A DNA stretch of 64,000 nucleotides from Eubacteriales bacterium (GTDB lineage: Bacteria > Bacillota > Clostridia > Lachnospirales > Lachnospiraceae): contig JAUNPS010000007.1 in the NCBI GenBank assembly GCA_030536575.1, positions 1 through 64,000 of the forward strand. Reading direction: 5' to 3'. Both the position numbers and the translations under genes were made by a program. Within the stretch, counting starts at the first letter, position 1. The number at the start of each line of letters is the position of its first letter. This document shows positions 8,368 through 16,150 of the stretch, in pieces. The notes under the pieces were generated by a model. It did no database searches. It was not told the DNA's origin and was given only the letters and a program-made list of their open reading frames with translations.

Positions 8368-8545
8368 GGTATCCCTCTGAACCCCCCCCCATAAATCCAG
8401 GCTTCCCAAGCCCATTTTTGCGCGTAATTATCAGAATATTCTGATTTTAAGCTTTTAGGACACATTTTTTGGTTTTTTCAAATTTTCCTGCTTTCAGTAT
8501 ACTTTTTTATTCTCAAACAGTCAATCCTTTTATCTAATATCATGC
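8368..8545 (-). promoter_or_regulatory. Leader and promoter of CRISPR array 1
   Basis: This AT-rich leader is clearly homologous to those of arrays 2 and 3. On the minus strand TTGACT (8519-8524) and TATACT (8496-8501) are 17 bases apart, about 128 bases before the first repeat. A perfect 16-bp palindrome ATCAGAATATTCTGAT lies at 8430-8445, and a small GGCTT/AAGCC hairpin lies nearer the repeat. Unlike the other leaders it has a run of nine C at 8382-8390. Confidence 0.85.
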
Positions 8546-8698
8546 ATAAAAAAATCCGCGAGGTACTGTTCGCCTAACGTTCAGCACCCCACTTTGCAAT
8601 GCATATATTATCCAATTTTCTGCTTCGTGAAACTCCCTTTTTGGCTAGTGCATACACCACCACACCCAAAAAGTCAGACGCCGTCCCTCCCGCCCTTT

Positions 8699-11512
8699 TC
8701 AAATTTCAATCAGCCACTCATACCCCTTTTCATTTTTTCTCCGTACCAAAATTCCCATCTCTATCTCCAGGCAGTCTGTTCCGGTGTCATCATAAATCTG
8801 CTCCAATTCCTTCTCTACATTGGATATAGAAATATCCAAACTTCTTTTCTCTTTTTTCAGTTTCAATATCCTCTGCGCCAATTCCTGTGCTTTTTTGTGA
8901 ATATTAATCTCATTGATTACTTCTTTTTGCTTTTCCCTTGGAATGCTGCGACTGGTTGGCAGCGTGATATCTCCCTGCATTTGATTCGAAAGCGATATTG
9001 CATGCATCACAGGTGACGGATAACAATTTTTTGAACGCTTGAAGCTGCAGTTACATCCAAACTCAGCAGTCACACTCTTATACTGATCACGCAATTTAAC
9101 ACAACTGATCGGCTTCTCAGGCATTTTACGGATAAACTTTTCTGTCGCATGGTATTGATAATTCAGAGTATACGCCATGACCTGATGTACAAACTGTTTC
9201 CCTTCTTCTCCCAAATGCCCGAACACATATAAAACAGACAAACGCTCAAAATGCGTCAGATAACCCGTTTTCTGAGCTTTCTGGCAAAGATATCTCATCA
9301 AATTGCAGTTTTTTAAAATCTCCATCACATTCGCAGATGCTCCTTCAAATGCATCCAGATTCTGATCAACCATTCTTTCCTCTATCTTTTCCTGCGCATG
9401 ACTGTTTGTCGCCAATATCTTTTTCATAGTATTCAAAGAAATTTCTGCTATACCATCCAAAAACAAATTCAATTCCGTCACTTTTCCACCGTCCCCGTCA
9501 AGAAAGAATGACTGAAAACCTGTGGCTGTATGTCGGCCACACGGAAGCTTTAATACCTGTCCAAACTTACCTGGCTTTATCCGCGTTTTATTTGGAAAAA
9601 ACTCTGTACTGATGCAGCTCTCCAGATTCTTTTCCACTCTTTCCTCCAGGATATCTGTGAACATCGTAATATATCTGACAGGAATCCATTCGGAGAAAAA
9701 AGTCCATACATGATATCCCCGACACCCGGAATATTCGATATATCCTTCCATACCAAATTCATGGAGTAATTTTACAAAATCACATGCTTTCGCATATGCC
9801 TTTTCCAGATAAGCCTGAAATTCACTTGTTTCTCTTTCATACTGCAACAGAATCTTCTTTGAAACATCAATATCGATAACCAAATATTTCGCAGTGCCAT
9901 TTGGTCTTTGAATATAAGTTCCAATCGTAACTCCTCCCTCCAGATGTTCCAACACTTTCTGCTCTGTCAAAGGCTCCGTCTGCAATTCCATCTGTCGATG
10001 TCCTTGGCTGTCTATGACTTCTGACACATATAGATCTTCCCGTCCCGCCAAAATTTTCAGCATTCTCCTGGCCGTATCTTTATTGTAGATCAAAGCCTGT
10101 CCCAAAGAGTCTGCCTGTATTATACACTTCCTGGAATTATTCGGTTTCAGCAGCAATTTTTCCTTTCTCTCCATCCAATATGCTGCCTTTTTATAATCAC
10201 CTGCATCGGTATACAACTGCATCAATTCTACTATACTGTCTTCCGTCTCCTGGATCACCAGCTTGCGATAATACATAAGGATTTGTTCCAATTGCTTCGG
10301 CTGAAAAGTCGTTTTTTCCTGCCTGCTCCAGATTCTATAATACTGCTCGTACTCCAACAACTCCAATTCCTCTTCGCCGCCTGCTTTCCATTGATCGGCA
10401 AGATATAGCATAATATCCAGGTAAATATTGTCCACAAATATTCGTCTGTCCTTCAGTGCTTCCAGTCTTTCGGGATCATTTTTCCCCATCTCAAGCAAAG
10501 TCACATATTCGAAAACGGATATTTCTCTTTGCTCTTCTTTAAAGTACTGCTCCCATCCGCCTATGATTTCCGTTGCTTTTTTTATTTTTTCTTTTAATGT
10601 CTGTCCTTGTGATGAGAGCCACATCCATTCTAGTCTGTCCTGCAATTTCTGTTCGGCTTTTACCGGAACGGTCTTTCCTTTCGCTGATATATGATATCCC
10701 AAAAAATCAATTCCTTTTTCTGTATCCGAAAATACTGTTTTCTCTTCGTTCAATTCCAGCCCCAGTTTCAAGAGCCGTGCCCGTATTTCAGACAATAAAT
10801 TGGCCAAATCATTCTTATTTTCTCCCATAACAAGCATATCATCCGAGTATCGCACAAAATAAAAATTCTTCCCTGCCAGCCATTGATCGAAATCCATCAG
10901 GTAGACATTCGATAAAATCGGCGAAATAGAGGAACCCTGATAAAGGCCGACTGTTTTCTCTGACAATTCTCCCGTATCCTGGATCATCTTCGCCCTTACA
11001 GCGTCCTCAATTAAATCCAATACATCCTCTTCCAAAATGGTTCTTTTTAGAATTTTCTTCAATATTGGCCATTGTATCCGGTCAAAAAAATGTTTTATAT
11101 CCAGCTTCAATACTGCCTGATGTGCGTCCCTTTTCATCCTCTCTTCGATTTCCTCAACTGCATGCAATGCTGATTTATGATTCCTATATGCATAAGTTTG
11201 GCTCGAAAACTGTCCCTCATATATTCTGTTCAATTCAAACGCTATTGACTGCTGCACCACCTTATCTCTCATAGAATAAAGCGCAATCTCCCTTGTCTTC
11301 TCTTCTTTGTAAAGAACTGTTTTTCTGACAGGCAGCGTTTTGTATGTATGGTCCTTCAATTCCATATGAAGCTGTTTCAATTCCTGTTTTCTATTCTCTT
11401 CAAACTGTTCGCATGTCACCTGATCAACTCCACACGAAGGTTTATTTTTCCTTACCTTCACCCATGCGGCTTCAAGCTTTTGTAAATCAATCATCTTATT
11501 ATATAAACTCAT
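8699..11512 (-). CDS. CRISPR-associated reverse transcriptase-primase fusion (RT + AEP + PriL-like)
   Basis: This is a 937-residue fusion. Residues about 35-290 are a reverse transcriptase: motif A Asp138 in KLDIKHFFD, motif B YQGSSISPILSN, catalytic pair in YSDD (222-225) and a following FLGYHIS. Residues about 470-690 match an archaeo-eukaryotic primase: a DxD in LVIDIDV (Asp547, Asp549), His601 in SGCRGYHVW, and KLPCGRHTATG (655-665). This wording resembles TOTE-type primases. Residues about 730-840 carry spaced cysteines (736, 804, 820/822, 830, the last in NCYPSPV), like the iron-sulfur domain of primase large subunit PriL. A helical tail follows. The ATG start is preceded by AGGAG; a TTG five codons earlier is less likely. 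Neither Cas1 nor Cas6 is fused. Its place next to cas1 and cas2 implies spacer acquisition, possibly from RNA with self-made primers, which is inference. Confidence 0.9.
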   Translation of the reverse strand: MSLYNKMIDLQKLEAAWVKVRKNKPSCGVDQVTCEQFEENRKQELKQLHMELKDHTYKTLPVRKTVLYKEEKTREIALYSMRDKVVQQSIAFELNRIYEGQFSSQTYAYRNHKSALHAVEEIEERMKRDAHQAVLKLDIKHFFDRIQWPILKKILKRTILEEDVLDLIEDAVRAKMIQDTGELSEKTVGLYQGSSISPILSNVYLMDFDQWLAGKNFYFVRYSDDMLVMGENKNDLANLLSEIRARLLKLGLELNEEKTVFSDTEKGIDFLGYHISAKGKTVPVKAEQKLQDRLEWMWLSSQGQTLKEKIKKATEIIGGWEQYFKEEQREISVFEYVTLLEMGKNDPERLEALKDRRIFVDNIYLDIMLYLADQWKAGGEEELELLEYEQYYRIWSRQEKTTFQPKQLEQILMYYRKLVIQETEDSIVELMQLYTDAGDYKKAAYWMERKEKLLLKPNNSRKCIIQADSLGQALIYNKDTARRMLKILAGREDLYVSEVIDSQGHRQMELQTEPLTEQKVLEHLEGGVTIGTYIQRPNGTAKYLVIDIDVSKKILLQYERETSEFQAYLEKAYAKACDFVKLLHEFGMEGYIEYSGCRGYHVWTFFSEWIPVRYITMFTDILEERVEKNLESCISTEFFPNKTRIKPGKFGQVLKLPCGRHTATGFQSFFLDGDGGKVTELNLFLDGIAEISLNTMKKILATNSHAQEKIEERMVDQNLDAFEGASANVMEILKNCNLMRYLCQKAQKTGYLTHFERLSVLYVFGHLGEEGKQFVHQVMAYTLNYQYHATEKFIRKMPEKPISCVKLRDQYKSVTAEFGCNCSFKRSKNCYPSPVMHAISLSNQMQGDITLPTSRSIPREKQKEVINEINIHKKAQELAQRILKLKKEKRSLDISISNVEKELEQIYDDTGTDCLEIEMGILVRRKNEKGYEWLIEI

Positions 11513-11523
11513 CCCGCTTCTCC

Positions 11524-11808
11524 TCAAACAACAAATAAATCTTCCTCTTCTGGATTCAGCACGTTTTCTGCGTTCCCAATTACTTTTATGCCCTTCTCAC
11601 ATTTCCCGCATAAATGATAAATGCGAATTCCATTCTCACCGGTATCCATACTTAAAAGTACCAGTTTCTCATACATTTGTTCGTATTGGCGCTGCGACAG
11701 ACGGCACTCAAATACACTATATTGTACCCGCACCCCATAACCTTCCAGTATTTTTGCTACTTTATTTCTTATCTTGTCGCTGTGAATATCATAACTAACC
11801 ACATACAT
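11524..11808 (-). CDS. cas2: Cas2 adaptation endonuclease subunit
   Basis: This 94-residue Cas2 has a ferredoxin-like fold. The start MYVVSYDIHSDKIRNKV carries the conserved early Asp (residue 7) of the family, and RVQYSVFECRLS forms the second strand region. The start is set at 11808, where GGGGA precedes the ATG, giving the usual family length; a longer frame exists. It overlaps the end of cas1 by 14 bases and ends 11 bases before the reverse transcriptase start. The three genes are therefore one translational unit. Cas2 bridges two Cas1 dimers in the integrase. Confidence 0.93.
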   Translation of the reverse strand: MYVVSYDIHSDKIRNKVAKILEGYGVRVQYSVFECRLSQRQYEQMYEKLVLLSMDTGENGIRIYHLCGKCEKGIKVIGNAENVLNPEEEDLFVV

Positions 11809-12796
11809 GATTCCCCATACAGTACGGCTCATACTGTTCTCCACGCATAATTGCTCTTTTCAATTTTGCAGTTTGACTATGAATGATTGTCCGGTAAGAA
11901 TTCCCATCTGTCGCTGCATTTTTCCCATTCATCCATTTTTCATATTCCGAACAAAATTTTCGAAAACCTTCTTCATTTAAAGTTACGCTCCCATCCTCCG
12001 GAAGTTCAAAATCATATTTTCCGAGAATTCTCTTATTCAGAAGAAAAATAACCATTCTGTCTGCCACTGGCTGTCTGAATTCCTCTACGATATCCAATGC
12101 TAAAGATTTCCGGCCATATCGGATGCCATGTAAAAATCCAAAATACACCTCGAAAGATTCCGCATCCAAAGCGTTGCTTACTTCCTTTGTCAAAAAGGTA
12201 TATGCAAGACTGATCAACGCATTCACTGGATCTTTGGGCGGCCTGCGATTTCTTCCCTGAAATGAAAAGTCACATTTCAGCATATTTCCAAATGCGCCAA
12301 AATAAATATTGCTGCATATCCCCTCTATTCCAAGCACCTCATTTGCTGTTTCTTTTGCATCCAGGGTACTAAGATATTTCTCCATCTGCTGTACATCTTT
12401 CTTCCAATTATAGTCTGAACCCTGCCATCTGTGCCTTTTCAGCATCGCAATCTGGTTGCAGATTTTATTTTTTACGATAACTTTTGCCATGGAAAGACGT
12501 TTTTCCTCATTTAAATAATACTCATATTGTTCCAGCCGAAGGAAAATATTTTTCGAGCTTTCTGCCGCCGTGTGCCCCAGATACTTTCCTGAGTGGGAAA
12601 AATAACTCACATCGATTCCTCGCTCCATCATTATATGAAGCGCCTGCGTTGTAACCTGTACATTTCCTACCACAGACACATTTTCTATATGTATAAGCGG
12701 CATTTCTAAAAGGCGAGCTCCGTTTTTTGTGACGATCAGTCTCTCACCGCTTTTCTGTATAGATGCCCCTTGTTCCCTCACATACAAAACAGCCAC
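11795..12796 (-). CDS. cas1: Cas1 integrase
   Basis: This 333-residue Cas1 is the metal-dependent integrase that inserts spacers at the leader-repeat junction. The N-terminal beta domain begins VLYVREQGASIQKSGERLIV. The catalytic helical domain shows Glu158 in GIEG, His223 in FLHG, and the acidic pair region around Asp235-Glu238 in ALDIVEEFRQPVADR. A GTG start is chosen because it is preceded by GGAGGAATAGGAA at the end of the upstream gene. It is a free-standing Cas1, not fused to a reverse transcriptase as in many RNA-acquiring systems. Confidence 0.96.
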   Translation of the reverse strand: MAVLYVREQGASIQKSGERLIVTKNGARLLEMPLIHIENVSVVGNVQVTTQALHIMMERGIDVSYFSHSGKYLGHTAAESSKNIFLRLEQYEYYLNEEKRLSMAKVIVKNKICNQIAMLKRHRWQGSDYNWKKDVQQMEKYLSTLDAKETANEVLGIEGICSNIYFGAFGNMLKCDFSFQGRNRRPPKDPVNALISLAYTFLTKEVSNALDAESFEVYFGFLHGIRYGRKSLALDIVEEFRQPVADRMVIFLLNKRILGKYDFELPEDGSVTLNEEGFRKFCSEYEKWMNGKNAATDGNSYRTIIHSQTAKLKRAIMRGEQYEPYCMGNHVCG

Positions 12797-12799
12797 TTC

Positions 12800-14356
12800 C
12801 TATTCCTCCATCCTTACGGCGTAATTTCGGGATTCAAGCGGATTCAGCCATCTCACATCCTGGCAATATTTTTCATACTCGATTCCTTCGATTTTGCAAA
12901 ATCGGTTCAAAAACTCATGAACAAACTGTTTGAACTTTCGGAAGTCTTCCTGTGACACTGGCCCCAGGCCATGGGCAAAAATGGAATTATTGCGCAGAAA
13001 AACCATAGAGCGAATTCTTTTTAATTCATTAATACCCTGATTTCCCTCATTGCAAACAACAGGATCTCCCAATGCATGAAGGATAATAAAACCTTCCAAC
13101 AGTGAAACTTGTTCCGGTAAATAGTCTCCTGTATCACTTTTAAACAATTTACCCTTTATTGCGTGAACTTTATTTTTCAGCAGCGCAAACTGTTCTTGTG
13201 TAGAAAGCCCTCCATATTCCGGACACTGTTTTGCATTGTATTTTAATGCCATATAATTCATTTTAGAAACATATAATCCATATAAAGCCAGCCTTCTTTG
13301 CTCTATCATTTCCAGAAGACGATAAAGCAGCAACGTCGCCATATCATATTTCTCCTGTTCCTCTCGTGTCAATGCGCTCTGGAACATTGTAAACATTAAT
13401 GCAGTCATTGCATCTAAATCTGTCAAAATATCTATATTTTTTCGTTCCTGGATAAGCCCCGGGATCTGCTGTAAATTCTGAAGGATTTTCTCCTGTTTCT
13501 GCAAAGTTTCATAAAAATCCATCAGCAGAAAAGTACCGTGCGTGATACGATCACGTTTTAACTGCCTATTTAATATCGAAATATAGTCATAGGCCGCTGT
13601 AAACTCCAAAGCATCCCACGCTTCATAAACCCTTGCCAGCAAATAGACAAAATTCAATTGCTGACGTATATTGGGATCAGGAATCTCTTCTTTTAATGTT
13701 TTCAACTTTTCCTGTGCCCCTGCATAGTTATGTTCGGAAAATAGTATCAGCGCTTTTTCAATTTCCAGATCTCCAAAAACAGCTAACGGATTTGAAATAT
13801 AAGAGAGTATTTCCGTTCCTGGATTCGGTTTTCTGAAATCTGTCAGATAATCATTCGTTCCAACGTATACAAGCTGTACATTGATCATTGCTCCTGCCAT
13901 CGCCGCCGCAACCGACATGGCTTTTGTTCCACCAGTAAAATCAATATACATTTTTTCCGGTTTATTCCATTCTAAATAGCTCCGTTTAATTTCCTTGTAT
14001 ATTCCCAACGGTTCCGTTTCACTGATTTTGCTTTTTTCGTAAGAATCAGGTGTCATCTCACAATATTTCACAATTTTATTCAATGTATGGATTGATTTCT
14101 CTGTATATAAGAAAAGGATTCTCCGAGGCTTAAATAATTTAATATTCAAAATAATCGGTTCATAAGATGTGCCAACCGACATTACCAGGTATTCCACTGG
14201 TTCATATACCTTTTTCTTGTTTCTTTTCACATAGTCTTCTTCGATCAATCCCATCAGATTTGTCTCATAGAATTCATCTGCCTGATGTCTCTGTTCCAGG
14301 GTTTTCCGTTCCAGCTGCATCCATTCCTGCGTCATCTTTTGCAATTTTTTATTCAT
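12800..14356 (-). CDS. CARF-HEPN ribonuclease of the Csm6/TIGR02710 group
   Basis: This 518-residue protein is of the Csm6/Csx1 superfamily. Residues about 53-190 form a CARF domain, with strand and ligand loop MSVGTS (59-64) and the second signature DFTGGTKAM (139-147). A long helical linker leads to a C-terminal HEPN domain with the nuclease motif R-x6-H (Arg455, His462 in RNNSIFAH). Such enzymes are switched on by cyclic oligoadenylate made by Cas10 and then cut RNA non-specifically. It lies in the adaptation operon, 4 bases before cas1, rather than with the effector genes. Start ATG follows AAAGGAG. Assignment to the exact family is from memory of its motifs. Confidence 0.82.
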   Translation of the reverse strand: MNKKLQKMTQEWMQLERKTLEQRHQADEFYETNLMGLIEEDYVKRNKKKVYEPVEYLVMSVGTSYEPIILNIKLFKPRRILFLYTEKSIHTLNKIVKYCEMTPDSYEKSKISETEPLGIYKEIKRSYLEWNKPEKMYIDFTGGTKAMSVAAAMAGAMINVQLVYVGTNDYLTDFRKPNPGTEILSYISNPLAVFGDLEIEKALILFSEHNYAGAQEKLKTLKEEIPDPNIRQQLNFVYLLARVYEAWDALEFTAAYDYISILNRQLKRDRITHGTFLLMDFYETLQKQEKILQNLQQIPGLIQERKNIDILTDLDAMTALMFTMFQSALTREEQEKYDMATLLLYRLLEMIEQRRLALYGLYVSKMNYMALKYNAKQCPEYGGLSTQEQFALLKNKVHAIKGKLFKSDTGDYLPEQVSLLEGFIILHALGDPVVCNEGNQGINELKRIRSMVFLRNNSIFAHGLGPVSQEDFRKFKQFVHEFLNRFCKIEGIEYEKYCQDVRWLNPLESRNYAVRMEE

Positions 14357-14465
14357 GCTTCACTGCTCCTTTTTAACCGGAATTTACGAGAGGGAAAATT
14401 TTTCTCTTCTTCCCTGTGCTTCGGTCTGTTAATGAGCAAATCTTACCAAAAAATGCAGGATCCGA

Positions 14466-14990
14466 CTATGCATAGCGGGTTTGCTCCCACTGATTTTCAT
14501 TTACCAAATGATAAATAAGAGTATTCAGCCATTTTTTATGTTGACGTTTTAGGGGATATAGCGGCAAAAGAATAATTGCCTTGCATTGAAATTGATTGAT
14601 TTGATTACGTATAAAATTTTCAAAATATTCACGGAGCAAAAAGAACCATAGCTTCCATCGAAAAACTGTGCTGTTCTCGCATGGACTGCAATCTTGTTCC
14701 GCACATTCTGCTTCTGTTAAAACGGCCGCGATAACTGACGTCTCGTAGCGTTTGTAGGGGATGATCCGATCTGGCAGCTCATGGCTGATTTTCAGGCAAC
14801 TTATGCACCTGAGTCGCCGAATTATCAGAAAAACAGATGTGCCATCCTGCTGATACAGCACACGTTTGCGGCTTCCAATCACTTTAAAAGCTCCCTTGCA
14901 GTATGGACAATGGGAGATTTCTCTGCTTCTGACATAGAAAAATTCAGAGCCTTCCTTTGGTTCCAGAAAATAATCTTTTATAATAACCAT
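14466..14990 (-). CDS. DUF6431-like zinc-ribbon protein
   Basis: This 174-residue protein has two CxxC pairs (Cys28/Cys31 in HCPYC, Cys62/Cys65 in RCISC) that should bind zinc. Between and after them come IIRRLRC and HELPDRIIPYKRY, the pattern I associate with DUF6431 proteins of Firmicutes. The C-terminal half is basic and aromatic and could bind nucleic acid. Its function is unknown. It is the first gene downstream of CRISPR array 2 on the same strand, about 80 bases from the last repeat. A link to adaptation is possible but unproven. The ribosome binding site is weak. Confidence 0.6.
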   Translation of the reverse strand: MVIIKDYFLEPKEGSEFFYVRSREISHCPYCKGAFKVIGSRKRVLYQQDGTSVFLIIRRLRCISCLKISHELPDRIIPYKRYETSVIAAVLTEAECAEQDCSPCENSTVFRWKLWFFLLREYFENFIRNQINQFQCKAIILLPLYPLKRQHKKWLNTLIYHLVNENQWEQTRYA

Positions 14991-15071
14991 CGCTTTTCAC
15001 ACTGCTCCGATGCAGATCATGCTGTGCCGATTTCGTTTACGTATGCTACTTACCTATTATATTTTACTTTA

Positions 15072-15918
15072 TAGCCAGTACCCTCTATCGGGTTTCCTTC
15101 ATTTCCACTCCTGATGGCAGAATGGAATTGTGTAGGAAGTATCTGTGACAATACCCTCTATCGGGTTTCCTTCATTTCCACCTCCTTAAAGCCAAAGAGT
15201 CGGAACGACTCGAAAAAAAGTGACAATACCCTCTATCGGGTTTCCTTCATTTCCACCGCTTAAAAGAAGTGCAGAAACAAAAAGATTTAATTGTGACAAT
15301 ACCCTCTATCGGGTTTCCTTCATTTCCACAAAGTGCTCGTTAATGAGCGCGGTAGAACTGTGACCTTGTGACAATACCCTCTATCGGGTTTCCTTCATTT
15401 CCACGCGATCTCGGTGGATGGGTTGAGAATGAAAGTAATCTTGTGACAATACCCTCTATCGGGTTTCCTTCATTTCCACACACCAGAAGTACGCACAATA
15501 ATCTTTGGATAATCTGTGACAATACCCTCTATCGGGTTTCCTTCATTTCCACAGTCCCTGTTTCAGCCCAAATCCAGATATCTGTATTGTGACAATACCC
15601 TCTATCGGGTTTCCTTCATTTCCACGTGGGTCGTAGACGGCGCATACGTAGCCGCTAATACGGTGACAATACCCTCTATCGGGTTTCCTTCATTTCCACA
15701 AGGAGGTGCCGGACATGGGCAAAAAATACGGATTTGTGACAATACCCTCTATCGGGTTTCCTTCATTTCCACCATGCGCCGGAAGACGGCGGGCTTGTAC
15801 CTTGAAAAGTGACAATACCCTCTATCGGGTTTCCTTCATTTCCACAATCTACAACGCATTAAAAAGGCGTCCACGGAAACTGTGACAATACCCTCTATCG
15901 GGTTTCCTTCATTTCCAC
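15072..15918 (-). CRISPR. CRISPR array 2: twelve repeats, eleven spacers
   Basis: Eleven identical 37-bp repeats start at 15145, 15220, 15293, 15368, 15443, 15516, 15589, 15663, 15736, 15809 and 15882. A twelfth at 15072-15108 has a degenerate outer end. Spacers are 36-38 bp and all different. In transcript sense each repeat starts GTGGAAATGAA and ends GGGTATTGTCAC, with core CCCGATAGAGGG able to form a small stem. The leader is on the right, so transcription runs leftwards into the adaptation genes. It is the largest and probably most active array here. Confidence 0.98.
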
Positions 15919-16085
15919 TGTACCCCTCTGGAACCCTCATAAATAAAGGCTTCCCAGGCCCATTTTCGCATGTAATTATCAGAATATTCTGATTTCAACC
16001 TTTTTAAGCACGTTTTTTGGTTTTTTCAATTTTTCCTGCTTTCAGTATACTCTTTTGTCACCGAACAGTCAATCTTTTCTCCTGT
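15919..16085 (-). promoter_or_regulatory. Leader and promoter of CRISPR array 2
   Basis: This leader is homologous to those of arrays 1 and 3. On the minus strand TTGACT (16067-16072) and TATACT (16044-16049) are 17 bases apart, 126 bases from the first repeat. The 16-bp palindrome ATCAGAATATTCTGAT is at 15978-15993. The 65 bases from here to the stop of the Cas7-insertion gene hold no recognisable terminator, so effector transcripts could also run into this array. Confidence 0.88.
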
Positions 16086-16150
16086 CTCATTCATATAAAA
16101 TGAATGACCGTCAGCAGCATTTTTCATCCTCCCGACGGCCATCCGCTCCA

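Noticed and set aside
8699-11512. Group II intron or diversity-generating retroelement reverse transcriptase
   Set aside because: There is no maturase or endonuclease domain, no intron RNA fold or variable/template repeat pair. The primase fusion and adjacency to cas1 and cas2 fit a CRISPR-associated RT.
15340-15812. Short frames with repeated TIPSIGFPSFP-like peptides
   Set aside because: They are translations of the CRISPR repeats, not proteins.
14991-16150. Transposon ends around the DUF6431-like gene and array 2
   Set aside because: No terminal inverted repeats or target duplications could be found by eye.
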